A stretch of DNA of 64,000 nt from Euphorbia lathyris (GCF_963576675.1 NC_088913.1:75887001-75951000); one strand, 5' to 3'; shown: positions 33,861-46,425, counted from the first letter of the stretch. The notes: generated from the sequence alone by a model not told the origin. Translations and numbers: made by a program.

Positions 33861-36800
33861 ATGTCAGCTTACGCTCATCAAATGGAGAGAGCATTCTCAG
33901 CTCGTAGTCTCTCCAGTAGAGGAGGCTCTGGTAAGCTCATATTCTTTTGCTCATTCATTTTAATCTTAATCTATGTTGCACAGAAGGAAACAGATACGAA
34001 AACCAAAACGGAAACGGATACCGGGAAACGTAATTCATGAAAAACATAGGAACGTAAACAAAAATATAGAGACATATTTATAAATATTTATAATATATTT
34101 AAAAAATCAAGAACGAAGAACAAGATGAAGAAAGTCAAAGCTCATTCGAGATTTAAGAGGCAAGGATTATCGGAAAAACAAATATAGGCAAGTTCTTTAA
34201 ATTGAAGGATACAAGGAATAAATTATTAGTAAAATAAAAAGTTTCAATTTTCCTAATCTTAGAGTGAATAGAAATTGCAAAATAGAAAGTTTGAATTTCC
34301 AGAATTTTAATCGAAATAGGCAAAGGAAACCCTTTAAAAACTGAGAGACTGCCTTTCATATTTTGGGTAATTACGGAAACGTGCTCAGAAACGTTTGGTA
34401 TCAGTTTCTGGCAAAATGCTTGTCATGGACAGATTTGGTGCATCATAGATCATAATTGGTATCCATAGTTACATTTGAGAATTCACATATAGTTTATGGT
34501 GCTAAAACTCATTAATTGCAAATAGAGATCAGCAAGATGTGGATTTATCAATAGGGAGTCTACAAAATTTATGAACCGATATTGAAAGCTTGAAGCTACC
34601 ATGTTCAAATTAATTCATACTGCAGTTGCTTTTATAAGTTTATGATGCGTATTCATAAGCCAGAGCTAAATTTGAATCATTGAATTGTAGTGCAATGTTG
34701 TTTTCATTTTCATCATATTGTGCAACATGAACATGAAGTAGTAGCGTGTAACTGTTGATTATGTTACTAATCGTTTTTGAAAAATTCTGGCATGAGTCTG
34801 ATAAATTGTGTTTCTTTCTAACAGAAATGGAAAGCCATTATATGGTAGAGTCTGGATTCTACATGACATCCTTTGCTGCAACAATTTTCATTGGTTCTCT
34901 TATCACCGTAGCAATTTTGTTCGTCACCTTGCTGATTGCTTTAACTGTGATGCTGCAATCCTGTGAAAATAGAAGTAAAGGTGTTATCGAGATTCAAAAC
35001 CTATATGACAACTACAGTTACTGCAAAACTTTTGGCCTGCATGCGGAGCTCAACAAAATAGGACCAAATTACTTTCCTTCATTCTGCAAGAATCTTGCTA
35101 TTCAACACATCCGAGAAGGTCACTTTGAGATAGATTTAAACAGTGCCACCCGGCTGGTTGAGGAACACTATGGGAGTTCTGTGCCATCAAATGATGGTCT
35201 AGATATTGTACTGATGGACATAGACGACGTTCTTCCTTCAGATCCTCATTATACCTATCCCATAATGAACTCGTAATTTCCGTGTATTACCCTTCATCAT
35301 ATTTTGCCTGCCTATTCATTTTCCGCATCTTTATCGAAAGCTGTTGGAAGGTTAACATGCCAGTGACTCTTACTAGCAGTTTTGGCTGAAACGCAAAGGA
35401 GTAACTATTTCTCTCTTTGTGCAGATTATATCAGTATGGTTATAGTGGTTGTTTTGCAGAAGCAAAACATTTGAGCCAAAAGCGTCATCTAAAATTATAC
35501 ATGGAACTTCAAGCTAGAGGATGGTTGATGATTTTGTTATCAAGAAAGCCTGAGATACTACGGAATGTCACAGAAGAGTATCTTATTTCTACCGGATACA
35601 GAAGCTGGTCTTCAGTGATTATGAGGTAATGTTTCTGTGATGCTTTCTCCTAGTGCACAGAAAGATTTTACCGACTGGAACGTTTTGATATCATATACAA
35701 ATTCTCCGACTTCCATTTATAATCATTTGTGACATTAGATTGAGGCAGAGGCCATAGTATTTTACAAGGGATAATAAGGTACCAAAATAGGCCTAACCTT
35801 TTTGAGGAAGTATCAATTTAGGCTCCACCTACAAAATATGAGTAATATGAATAACGTCTCACGTTCCGTTATCGAAGCCTAAATTGGTACTCTTTTTTAA
35901 ATTGAAGCGCACATTGGTACTATTTTTTTTTGTGGAGCCTAAATTGATACTTCCCAAAAAGTTTAGGCCTATTTTGGTACCTTATCCTTTTCACAATGGA
36001 CCTCTCTCTTGTTGAAGATTTAGAAATTTGTTAATGGTTAATCAGTCAAGAGATTGTTGTAGCGAAGATTTGGAACTTTGCTCCCCTCTTGTGTTATTAT
36101 ACCGCGCGTTGAACCAGTAGTAAACCCCTTATTACTTACCCTTGCTCAAATACGTGATGCTTGTAGAGTTGGATCATAAGGACAACTTTCATTATCAAAC
36201 TAATCTAGTTTGTCCTCACATTCTGAATGTGTATGCCCCAAAACACCGTACCCATAGTAGAAATTGGCAGTCACTCATATTTAAAATGAGTCCAGATAAT
36301 TTTCACCATCAAGTTCCGAGTCTTAAGTCATGGAAGCAAAGGTTTATTAACGTCAATCAAAACATATCTTCCAATCCCATTATCCATCTCATAGTCTACC
36401 ATTATGACATCTCCTGCTTGGGACTCAAACTCCTTTAGCTGCTTCGGGCTTCTACAATTCAGAGGAAGATCATAGATCTATCCACATAGAACATTTATTA
36501 ATGAGTACATCACCTGGTCTTTCATGAGTCATTATGTTGGGAAGGTTGAATTTATTCCAATCAAAACTCTAAGAGCTCTCAGCCGATACCTTATTCTTGT
36601 CTCATTTGCTACCAAATTCACATATAAATCGTCCTTGCCCCCTTCTACTATCTTGAACCCTTCATGCTTTCTAGAGGGTAGTCTTCTCGACCAAAGCCAA
36701 ACAACTATGAGAAAATTTGAGGAGTTTCCAGTGTCAAGCTATTTCTGCTCAGCATTACTAATAATTGGAAAACATATGAAGAATTCCTTCTTTTTTTCAA

Positions 36801-37777
36801 TAGCATTTTTTTATAGAAATAGAAATAGAAAAACAGAACAAAATTGTATTGATGAATTTGTATGAAATAAACAGAAAAGGAAAGATAGAATGAGCTGAGA
36901 GTGACCTCAAACTCCCCCACAGGAAGATGAACTTCCCTCTCTACTCAAACAACGAAGCCAAGCACATAAATGGTGCTTACTAACATAGTTCTTTTCATTC
37001 CCCTTCTTACCCTCTCTACTACTATTTTTATACTAGCTATAACTCTCTCTTCACTAATCAGACCCTAAACCATGTATCCCTCAATTCCCATATTACCCTT
37101 GATGTCTATTAGCATATTCTCTGTCAATCTTTCTACATATTGTTGTGATGTGCTTGAAAATTCCATTATTAACTGTTCTAAACCATATCTAATCTTTGGG
37201 CATACCCATATAAATGGTTTGACCAAGTAACATTAGTTCTCCTATTGGACTAGGCAAGGGACAAGGAAAAATGCATTCAAGACCTATGTCAATATATTTA
37301 TACTGGTTTTCTTGTTTGTTTTTATTATTATTAAGAATTTGATATTGCATTAGCACTTGCTTTGATTTCTTATTAAAATTGGAAATGAGCTATGTACATC
37401 ATGATCCTTCTCCTTTAAATCCATGTTTACATCATGTAATAAAAAAAATTGGGGAAGTAACCATAAAAGCACAAGTATATTTGGTTGAATGCTTGCTTGC
37501 TTTGCAAAGTGGGTTAAAGTTAGAACCTACTTTTCTTAATTTCATATGAATATTCTCAACTGGTTTCAGAATGGATGAAGAAATGGAAATGGAGAGTCAT
37601 GTTCATTTTTTGAAGCAAAGAATGATGATCCAAAAAGAGGGCTTCCGTATTGCAGGTGTAATAAGTAGCCAGATGGATGTATTAACAGGCACATTTTCAG
37701 GACACCACAATTTTAAGCTTCCAAACCCTATTTATTATTATTTTGATCATCCCAAGGAGATCAACGAGCAAAAATAG
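33861..37777 (+). CDS. Membrane-anchored HAD superfamily subfamily IIIB acid phosphatase-like protein (308 aa)
   Basis: Four exons with GT-AG introns and a continuous frame: 33861-33930, 34825-35272, 35425-35625 and 37570-37777 (927 nt). The N-terminus MSAYAHQMERAFSARSLSSR resembles the plant group of Arabidopsis At2g39920. A single membrane segment lies at about residues 40-67, then a basic/polar neck. HAD motif I is LMDIDDVL (Asp155 and Asp157). Motif II is LLSRKPE (Ser212), and the C-terminus has FRIAGVISSQMDVLTG and FKLPNPIYYYF, as in VSP/acid phosphatases. Catalytic residues of motif I are present, so phosphatase activity is possible; the substrate is unknown. I start at the exon 1 ATG because it gives the conserved N-terminus and keeps frame. 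Intron 3 hosts a MITE and a LINE relic. Confidence 0.88.
35768..35987. mobile_element. Short fold-back MITE in intron 3 of the HAD-like gene
   Basis: 220 bp with arms of about 60 bp that are near-perfect inverted copies, containing AAGGTACCAAAATAGGCCTA and AAGTATCAATTTAGGCTCCA. The flanks TTTTACAA and TTTTCACAA resemble a slightly eroded 8-9 bp duplication, which suggests a Mutator-type MITE. Confidence 0.75.
36150..36700 (-). pseudogene. Relic of a LINE-like ORF1 (DUF4283 plus zinc knuckle) in intron 3 of the HAD-like gene
   Basis: On the minus strand degraded frames give CRSPKQLKEFESQAGD, then GIGRYVLIDVNKP, which matches the GRYLRIRV-IDV-KPL end of DUF4283 domains. Further on comes FKYE, a stop, then LP and GVLGHTHSEC. 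In intact relatives this is a CX2CX4HX4C knuckle; here the first two Cys are Tyr. The order is that of plant L1-type ORF1 proteins. Stops and frame changes make it a pseudogene. Confidence 0.6.
36701..37060 (-). other. AT-rich DNA, possibly the upstream region of the LINE relic
   Basis: On the minus strand there is a TATA-like TATAAAAATAG at about 37025 and pyrimidine-rich DNA, so it could also be an LTR piece. There is no clear coding content. Confidence 0.25.
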
Positions 37778-38760
37778 GTCATGTTTCCTTTTTAAATTCA
37801 TTATTCATATATTGATTGATTTGCAATTTCTCATTTGTAAAGTTGAGGCATATATTATTGATTGATGTGCAGTTTGTCATTGTAAAGTTGAGGCTTGCTT
37901 TGTAATATTGGAATAACCTCGGTTCCTTTTCTCTGTATAGATGTCCATATGATTGATAATTTGATTTCATTGAGTTCATCACACTATATATGTTATGTCC
38001 TACATTTTCTTGAAATATTTGGTTCCAGCACTTATTTGCAGTTTAAAACTTGCTTGTGCTCATGAGGACCCCCATACCAAACACAGACATGGGTCTTTTT
38101 TTTTTCACGAAAACAACGGAGACAGCCCGGAGCCCTCCCGGTTTCCGGCACCACTCCTGAGGAATAGTGGTGCAGCCCTCAAGATAGTTAAATTAGTACT
38201 TATACCATAAGATGTAATTGTATAACACAAAATTAAGTTACATTGCTGGTATAAATGGTAGCTCCACAACCAAGTGGTTCCATGTTTGAACGTTCCAAGC
38301 ACCCGGTGTTTGTAATAAAATCATTAGCTGAAGAACACTGAAGTTGACATCTTTATCCAGGAAATTATATGTTTTTCAAAATTTCTTTGCAACTTTGCTT
38401 TCTCAACATAGTTCATCCAATCTCCATCATTTATCCATGAGTAGAAAAACAGCAATGAAAGCCCAGAATCAGAATATCCATCTAAACTTAAATGGAGAGA
38501 CTATGGGGATGAATCAAAGAATTTTCTGCAGAATTTTGGTGATGAATACATAAACCACTTCAGCAGACCATGTATAAAAGAAAAGTGGAACCAGCAATGG
38601 AAGGGATTTTGCTCCCATTATGAGGATTTAATTGGATTAACGGTTCTGTTTAATATATTACCTTTGTGGGCCTCTGTTAACTAAGGACGAATTGGTAGAT
38701 TACCAACCTGTTTCATCTTGTATAGAAACTTACATTGTCAAAGGTTTCTAGCAGTTTGAA
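37778..38760. other. 3' flank of the HAD-like gene and unassigned DNA
   Basis: The first few hundred bases are probably the 3' untranslated region (AATAAA-like motifs are common here and not decisive). A GC-richer patch at 38100-38190 has no coding potential that I can recognise. Confidence 0.35.
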
Positions 38761-38769
38761 AGGATACAG

Positions 38770-38965
38770 TACCCTTTCAGGTGATTCTAAAGCAACTAGT
38801 TTTAATATAGCTGGAGGTGGTGCTGTTTAGTGGAAGTCCAAAAAAACAGACTATTATAGTCCAATCAACTATGGAATCAGAACTTATTGTACTTATCACA
38901 GTTAGTAAAGAAGCAAGTACAGTTAGTAAAGAAGCAAGTTAGTTGAGAAGTATGTTAGCTGATTG
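38770..38965 (+). pseudogene. Relic of copia RNase H
   Basis: Plus-strand pieces read GDSKATSFNIAGGGAV, a stop, WKSKK and, after a one-base shift, QSTMESELI, a typical Ty1/copia RNase H segment. A 20-bp piece of it (CAGTTAGTAAAGAAGCAAGT) is tandemly duplicated at about 38898-38937. Upstream and downstream homology has faded. Confidence 0.6.
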
Positions 38966-39756
38966 TTGGGCTTTAGGCCCCTTTTGAATTTTTGAAAAAG
39001 CTTAAGCTTTTTGTTTTCAAAGAGAGTTAGAAAAGTAAAGATCTCACATTACTCAGAAAACACTTTGTGGTGATATTAATAAAAGGGGTCTTCACGCACT
39101 TGGGTGTGTCCCAAGAGGTACCCATTTTTGTTAAAGGGTGAGAACCTACTCGTTGTTTGACCACAAACGCACGTGCTGCCGCCGTTCGTTCGACCGAATT
39201 GGATTGGATTGGTGTGAATTCCTTATTTTTTATTAGAAAAAAATACTAATATTATTGTTATTTTTCAATTTTAATGGCGGTTTCACATAAACTATTTAAA
39301 AAATAAATCAAACGAATGTCAGTGTGGGCTTCAAATATGATTTTGAAAATTGTAAAAGAAAAAACTCAAAACTAGAAAATTTTAATTTAACTATAAACCA
39401 TTAATTTTTAAACTTTATTATTTAATTTTAGAAAGTTGTTATTTAACTCTAATATAAGAAATAATATAAATTTAAACTTAACGTTTTTAAACAAAATTAA
39501 ATTTAGTCTAACTTCATTGAAAATTTGAAAAAAATAGTTTTGATTGCTATTTAACCGTCCGTTCAGACCTTCCAAACATTATTTATGTTGAAAATATTTA
39601 TCCGAATTCTCAGTTCAAGGATCGTAGGGCACTCTTTAGGTGGATCCTTTCCAAATTAAAGATTTCTGTGTACGTTCGGACTCGAGATCTAGTTTAAACA
39701 ACTTGAAGCCCTTAACCATTTAAGACAATTTTAATTGGTTTCTTTAGTATAGTTTT
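38966..39756. other. Unassigned AT-rich spacer
   Basis: No gene or bounded element recognised. Confidence 0.3.
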
Positions 39757-39963
39757 AAGTGGAACCGGTAGCTAGTCTACTGGTTGCCACTAAAATAATG
39801 ATAATAAAATAATTATTTGTTTTTATTATGAAACTGGTAGTTAGTCTACTGGTTGCCACTAAAATAATAATAATAAAATAATTATTTGTTTTTATTATGA
39901 AATCGTTAGCTAATCTAGCTGTTTCTTTACAATTTAAAACCGGTAGACTAGCTACCAATTTCA
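39757..39963. repeat. Fold-back sequence with internal tandem duplication
   Basis: GGTAGCTAGTCTAC near 39767 is matched in inverted form by GTAGACTAGCTACC near 39943. Between them about 72 bp (GTCTACTGGTTGCCACTAAA then an AATAAT-rich part) is present twice in tandem, followed by a diverged third start. I cannot place a target duplication. Confidence 0.7.
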
Positions 39964-40967
39964 CCCTTGGTTAACAGAGACATATAGTGGATAATATGCT
40001 AAACTAGAACCCTTTAATTAAATCCTCATAAAGACCCTAGATGGGAGCAAAATCCAGAATACAACCATCAAGATAATGAATAATATGACAATTGAAATGT
40101 ATTTTTATCTTTTTTTAATAAAAACAAGTACAAATACAAATAAATATTAAAAGATTCTATTATTTAATGTAGTGATATTTATGATTAAAATAAATTATAC
40201 ATCACGCAATGATTTATGACTATAGTAACAACTTTTAAAGTTGTTTAATATTGGAGTTTTTTTTTTTTTTTAAAAAGTTACAAAAAATGATGTAGAAAAA
40301 GATAAAACAAAGGTAAAGTCTAAAAAAAACTCACATTTTTTTTTTATATATCCGAATGGAGATTGAGGTTTTTGTTGCCATTAGGAGATGAAAGAAGTTT
40401 TTTGCTTTACTAAAAATAAAAATAAGAAGTTCAAAATTAAAATGGACGGACGTTGACGATCTCAAAATCGATAAACTCAGATTTGATGATATTCTAAGCA
40501 ATTTTAATTTTTCAACTTTTTAATTTTGATATCATTTAGATGTTGTTTGATGAGAAATGAGAAATTGAATGTTTAGAGAAAGCTCTGAAAATGATGATTT
40601 TGGAAAATAAATAATTTAGTATTATAGTAAATATAGTACTAAACAACTTTAATTCTTGAAATTTTTCATTTTGAGATTGTTAGCGGTCATTCCTATAGTG
40701 TCAAACTAAACCATTCTCGTTTTTAGCAAAAAGAAATCTGGGGTCGCCCTTTGAACAATTTTTTTATAGATATCAGTTTGACAAAAAGTGAAAGCACATA
40801 GTTTTTTTTAGACTTTATCCTAAAATAAAATATTATATTTTGAAAAATTGTTAAGTTTTGACAACTTTTGAGACTGTTTCCATTGGAGATGCTGAAGGGG
40901 TGCTAAATAGTGGCAACATTGCCATAAAAAGCTAGCAACTATTGTCTCTCCAATACATGTCACTCTT
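39964..40967. other. Unassigned AT-rich spacer
   Basis: Contains homopolymer T/A runs and no supported gene. Confidence 0.3.
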
Positions 40968-40975
40968 CTAAATAC

Positions 40976-41680
40976 CAATGTTATTAGAACCGGACTGGAC
41001 ATCAAACCGGATTGATGACTGGGTTACGGGTCACTTGGTCGGACCGGATGGCTCGGATTGGTCGAATCGGATGACGTAATAAATAAATAAATAAATAGTA
41101 TTTATATATATTAAGTATATATAATTAATTTAAAATTATTTTTATACATTATATATATATATCTAAAATAAATTATAAACAACTTTTGGTTTGTTACTTT
41201 TTTGTTAATTTGAGTCTTAAATATATAACGAATAAATTAAGTTCAGAATAAATTGAAATATATCAACGTATTCTATGTCATAAGATCTTTTTAAAAATAT
41301 ATTATAAATTCAAAACGGACAAATGATGAATGAGAAATTGATGCTCAAAGTGAATGACTTGAAATGGTTTGGAAGAAGATGAAATGAAATTAAGCATTCA
41401 CATCCCACATAGGAAAGAAATGAGAAACTTAAATAGTTTATAAGTAAATAGGCTTTACAAGCCTTTAACCAATTACCAGGAAAAAAGCTCTCTCATAGGG
41501 GGGAGGGGGTACAATCGGTTAACTGTTGGGTTAGGAGGCGCACCCGCACGATGCCGGATCCCGGTCCAATCCCGGGTCTCTTCGGTTTTTGGAGCATTAG
41601 ATTACCTGGATAGGCTCGGATTGGTTTCCTAGCCGGTTCTCGGTTCGACCGGCCGGTTCGATCCGAACCTGATAACATTG
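40976..41680. mobile_element. hAT-type MITE, 705 bp
   Basis: The left end CAATGTTATTAGAACCGG and the right end, on the other strand, CAATGTTATCAGGTTCGG are inverted. A perfect 8-bp duplication CTAAATAC flanks it (40968-40975 and 41681-41688). The ends are CCGG/TCGG-rich, the centre is AT-rich, and no transposase is present. Confidence 0.9.
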
Positions 41681-41688
41681 CTAAATAC

Positions 41689-42832
41689 CATCCACTTTAT
41701 CAAACACTCTTCCAAGCACTCTCTCTTAGAGATGCTCTTAATTCCAATTGCTCCACATTATAAACATAATATGCTTTTCTCCTTTTATCTCTTTCGGTAA
41801 CAAATTTTTAGGGAGAGGATAGGCATTCCTCTTGCTCATTAAACTCTCTCAAAGTTGCACCTCTTACTAAAAATTAATTTAGGCATTGTTTGATAAGACT
41901 TAGCTGATTGTTAATAGCTGATTGTGTAAAATGACAAATAACGACATGTTAAAGCATTTATTTAGGATTAAAGGATAGTAATTAGGGGTAAAAATGTCAT
42001 TCAAAAGAGATGAAGCAATAAACTAATTTAAAAAACTCCTAAAATAAGCTTTTTCAAGATTAGTTTTTTCTGACCCAATAAACTATTTCACCATTTGACT
42101 AGTAAAAACCTCTAAGATGGTTCAAACCTCTAATTTTATTTTAAAAAACTCTTTACCAAACAGGATCTCTGTGTAAGATTATACGACCGATAATATAAAA
42201 TAAAACATTTTCTTTCACTTTCATTGCAAACTTTACGGGAAATCTGTGCTCTAAAAAGTAAATTGATTTCTCTATTCTGAGAGAGACATGATATAAAATA
42301 TTCAATATTTACAGTATACAATATGTTACGTTTAGGATGTTTATGGTGGGAGTTATAAATCCTAAGCAAGACAAAATGTATGGTACGTAACTCTGGATTG
42401 GAATCATGTGAAAATGGTATGCGTGGAAAGGGAGGAAAAGGGAATTTAATTAAATGGAGAATTTGAAAACGAAAATCTAAAGCTATGGAAAAAGATGTTT
42501 GCTTTAAAAAGTAGATAGAGAGACTAGTAGATCTTCGGATAATTCTATTTCTTTCTACACTTTTAAAATAGTCAAGATATTGATGTATGATTACTATTTT
42601 TTAACTAACAAATATGTATTTTATTAATGTGTCATATATGACCATGACGATGTGTGGTGAATAGGAATATTATCTCTAACATGCATCGGGTGCATTAAGA
42701 TATTTTGGAGTTCAGGTGTGCGATTCAAGACATTCGAGTTATTCTTCAAAATAGAGTGAATTTTTCAGGATCATTTATTTCTCAATTAGCAAATCACGTT
42801 ATTTACGCTTTAACGCACAAAGCTTATTTCAA
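41689..42832. other. Spacer with a possible eroded MITE
   Basis: At 41883-42165 the ends GGCATTGTTTGATAA and, inverted, GATCCTGTTTGGTAA look like the termini of a small hAT-like MITE, but no duplication is visible. No gene is seen in the rest. Confidence 0.4.
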
Positions 42833-42842
42833 TGTTAATCTT

Positions 42843-43341
42843 GGCTTAATATATCATTTATCTCCTAAACTTGTATAAAAAACTTGATTGGTCCTCTGAA
42901 GTTTTAAAATGTCTCGATAGCTCCTCAATTTGCATAAAATGTTCAGTTAGCCCTCTGAACTTGCGCACAATGTAATCAATTGATCACTCGATTGCAAAAA
43001 AAGTAAGTTAAATACGGAAGATATATTGCACGAGTCTTAAAAGAAGTTAACTGATCGAAATCGTGGTATACGATTCTAATATTAGAGAAGACAAGTTGTA
43101 TAGTTGAGCAAGCAATAACTTCCATTTTAATCTATTTTTGAATTATGTAATAACATTCTAAAATACATGGAATACATCTTCCATATTTAACTTACTTTTT
43201 TGCGACCGAGTGATCAATTAATTACATTTTATGCAAGTTCAGAGGGTTAACTAAACGTTTCATGCAAATTGAGGGGATTATCCGGACACTTTAAAAGTTC
43301 AGGGGACCAATCAAGTTTTTTGGATAAGTGATGTATTAAGC
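42843..43341. mobile_element. Mutator-type MITE with long inverted arms, copy 1
   Basis: 499 bp. The arms are inverted copies over about 170 bp, for example ACTTGATTGGTCC(T/C)CTGAA and AATTGATCACTCG. The outer ends are GGCTTAATA and TATTAAGC. A perfect 10-bp duplication TGTTAATCTT flanks it (42833-42842 and 43342-43351). A related copy lies in the laccase gene at 49662-50106. Confidence 0.88.
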
Positions 43342-43351
43342 TGTTAATCTT

Positions 43352-43761
43352 TTTATTAACTTTTTTTTTTTTTTTTGAAAAAAAAGGAAAAGAAAATGAA
43401 GTTGGAGGGAATATCTTTTTATTAACTTTTTTATTCCTAATTTTTTTTTACCGAGTGCTTTTATGTGAGAATGATATACTTATTTTTACTGTAAAAATAT
43501 ATATCAACGGTAAAGAATTACTTTTATAGTAATTTATTTGAGTTTGATGTCAGCAATTATTGTTGGAGTCCTTTATTATTGAACCAATTAAAATAACTTT
43601 TATTATAATATCTTACAAACCCCGTATATGAATGTTGTACGGACTTGAAGCATATACATCACATGTCTATTTAGGAGTTATCAGAATTCAAAACCTTCGA
43701 TCGCTTAATTTAAGAAACTCTAATATTATATTATTTTAAACTAAAAACTTAAATTTATAAT
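43352..43761. other. Unassigned AT-rich spacer
   Basis: No supported feature. Confidence 0.3.
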
Positions 43762-44030
43762 CAGGGTGTCCTGACAATTTAGAAGTCCTAGGCAAAATAA
43801 GCAATAAAAACCATTTTAATATAAAATTTGCTAATTAAAATGTAAAAATTGAACAAACTTTTTAATTTAATTTATCAATAGATTTTCAGAAAGAATTAAG
43901 CCGTATGATTTTATCACTATCTATATTAAAAAAAAAAAATTTCATATATACATATAATACTAAAAATCGTCCTCTCCAGTTCTGGGCCCTAGACCAGCAT
44001 ATCTCAAACTTAGGTCCAGAGCTGACCCTG
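43762..44030. mobile_element. Possible hAT-like MITE
   Basis: The left end CAGGGTGTCCTGAC and the right end, inverted, CAGGGTCAGCTCTG resemble the CAGGG-type termini of a plant hAT family. I could not see an 8-bp duplication, so the boundaries are tentative. Confidence 0.45.
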
Positions 44031-45281
44031 CTGATAGTTAAGACCCAATAATAATTTTTATTATAACATACCATATTTCTGTAGTTACAACAATATATAA
44101 ATAATTTCCTAAACTTAAAAAGAATATATACTTCATATAGTATATAAATTTAGGGAGCATTACAATTTAAGATTTACCCACCACCACATTTATGACACCT
44201 TTAACTTGCTAATAATCCATCTTCTGGAAGGTCAAATAATATATTTTATTCCTTGATTTCAACTATTAAGACATCAAATTAAAGTACTAAGTAAGTAATC
44301 CAAACTTACTTATAAATTGATTTCACTATCCAGTGTGCCTATTCCTATTTCTCTAAATATACAGTTCGCTGAGAAAGATGACCAATTAGACAATGTTTAA
44401 ATAAAGTCACTGGAATTTTGTTCCTTTAGGAATTTATTTTTTGTAAATACAATTATAAAATAATAAAAGAAATGATTTACTCCACGGTGTAAAATAATAA
44501 CAATACAAAATTGATATATTATTCATAATAAATACTGTGGCTAACGGTTTTTTCTCTTGGATTACTCACAAAAGAATGTGATTTTTCTACTCGTCCAAAT
44601 CTTATCTACGATTTAATTTGGATTGGTTAATAACTGGTTAAATTAATTAAGCTATATAAAATAATTTATTGGTTTAACTAAAACCAATTCCATAGAATAA
44701 ATAAATTAGTAAACTAGTAATTTTTATGTTGGATTGGATTAGATTTGTTGGTTTTTTTTAATACGGATCGGGTTTGAATGATAATTTTTAATCGTAAATT
44801 ATTAAAGATATTTTCAATATAAACTTGAAGGAGTCGTAAAACCCTAAGATTCACGAGCTAAACCCGTAAGAATTAAAAAATTCTCATTATTAAAAGAGTG
44901 GACCCTAACAAAGCTCTCAAAGAGAAAATTATATTTGATTGATAAAAAAGATGTCTTCATACAAGAAAGAGATGAATTTATATAATCCTTTAACCTAAAG
45001 ATAAAATTACAATAAAGTTTAATACATAACTAATTAAAGGGAAAGAGTTAAGGGGTGACAAACTTCTAAATAAATTGATGACATGAGTTGTAAACAAGGA
45101 ATGACAAAATTATAATTAGGAGAAAGAAAAAGGTTGCTGATTAAATAAGGCTACACATCGTAAGGGAAAGTGACATGTCGTGTGCAATGACATTTCCCAC
45201 GCGCGTAATCTAGTCGTTTAGCCACGTTGTCTTACGCTTTGCTTCCATCCGTCGTACCAAAGGTATCAAGAATTTTGTGCA
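44031..45281. other. Unassigned AT-rich spacer
   Basis: The part near 44830-45020 has the texture of an old LTR on the minus strand, but no ends or coding remnants are visible. No gene is supported. Confidence 0.3.
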
Positions 45282-45289
45282 CACATAGA

Positions 45290-45852
45290 TAGGGGTGAGC
45301 ATCGGTTCGGTTCGGTTACTAACCGAACCGAACTTTCGGTTAACCGAACCGAAGTTTGTGTTATTTTCATAACCGAACCGAACCGAATAAGATTGGTAAC
45401 CGAATTTTATTTAACCGAAAAATTTCGGTTTGGTTCGGTTACCGACCGAATAACCGAAAATTCATAATACTTAATTTTTGTATATTTTTATTTAATTGGT
45501 TTTCAAATAATGCACTTGTATAAAAGTTACAATTGATGAAATTAAAGACTAATGAACCAAAATTTATATATATAAAGATAAAAGTATATTTTTTAGGGGT
45601 TAGATTTTAGATTTTATAAGTTATTTATATATGTAAAAATAAAATTATATTTTTTATATTTATATACTAAGTTCGGTTCGGTTATCGGTTATACCGATAT
45701 ATTTTTTCAGTAACTGAACCGATAACCGATTACCAAACTAAGCTAAAATTAAAACCGAACCGAACCAGAATGTAAAAATAACCGAACCAAACTAAAACTT
45801 CGGTTCGGTTATCAGTTTGGTAATCGGTTACTGGTTATTTTGCTCACCCCTA
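45290..45852. mobile_element. hAT-type MITE, 563 bp, with CGGTTCGGTT arms
   Basis: The termini are TAGGGGTGAGCA and TGCTCACCCCTA, a perfect 12-bp inverted repeat. A perfect 8-bp duplication CACATAGA flanks it (45282-45289 and 45853-45860). Both ends consist of alternating CGGTTCGGTT and AACCGAACCG words that can fold back. Confidence 0.93.
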
Positions 45853-45860
45853 CACATAGA

Positions 45861-46417
45861 CCAAACCCACGCTATAGTAAAGGATCTAATCTTTCTCTCT
45901 CTACATACATTATCACTTTATTTTTTATACCCACTAACTTGACTGTTGGAATATTACCTTAAGGACCGACCCTAGTGGCAGGTACCCAAGATCAATCCAA
46001 TAGACGACTTCTCAATCCCAACTTCCCATTTCCAAGGTTCGATGTGTCATTATAATGAAATCTATATGATTACAATAAAATCTGGGGAAAATTACACAGA
46101 AATTCAACTTTTAAAAACTATTTACAGTTCTATCAGGTCATAATTTTGGATTATATCAAACTAATAAAATCAGTATTTACAATATATTTTAAAGATTAAA
46201 ATTTATAAATTAAAAATCTAGAATATATTTTCTAGGGTTTATAATTTATGAATTGAAGTCTAGAATTTTTAAATTATAGTGTAAAATCATAATACATTGA
46301 GAATAATGACATATTAAGAATTAAGTTTGGTGATATGAATTAGTTATAATTTTGTACTTAATTATGATATTCATGTATTTGACCCTAAAATCTATATGAT
46401 TTGATAAATTGACACCA
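45861..46417. other. Unassigned AT-rich spacer
   Basis: No supported feature. Confidence 0.3.
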
Positions 46418-46425
46418 CTTAAAAA

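Noticed and set aside
34755..34824. Alternative start for the HAD-like protein inside intron 1
   Set aside because: The frame upstream of 34825 is intron. The exon 1 ATG at 33861 gives the conserved N-terminus and a proper splice.
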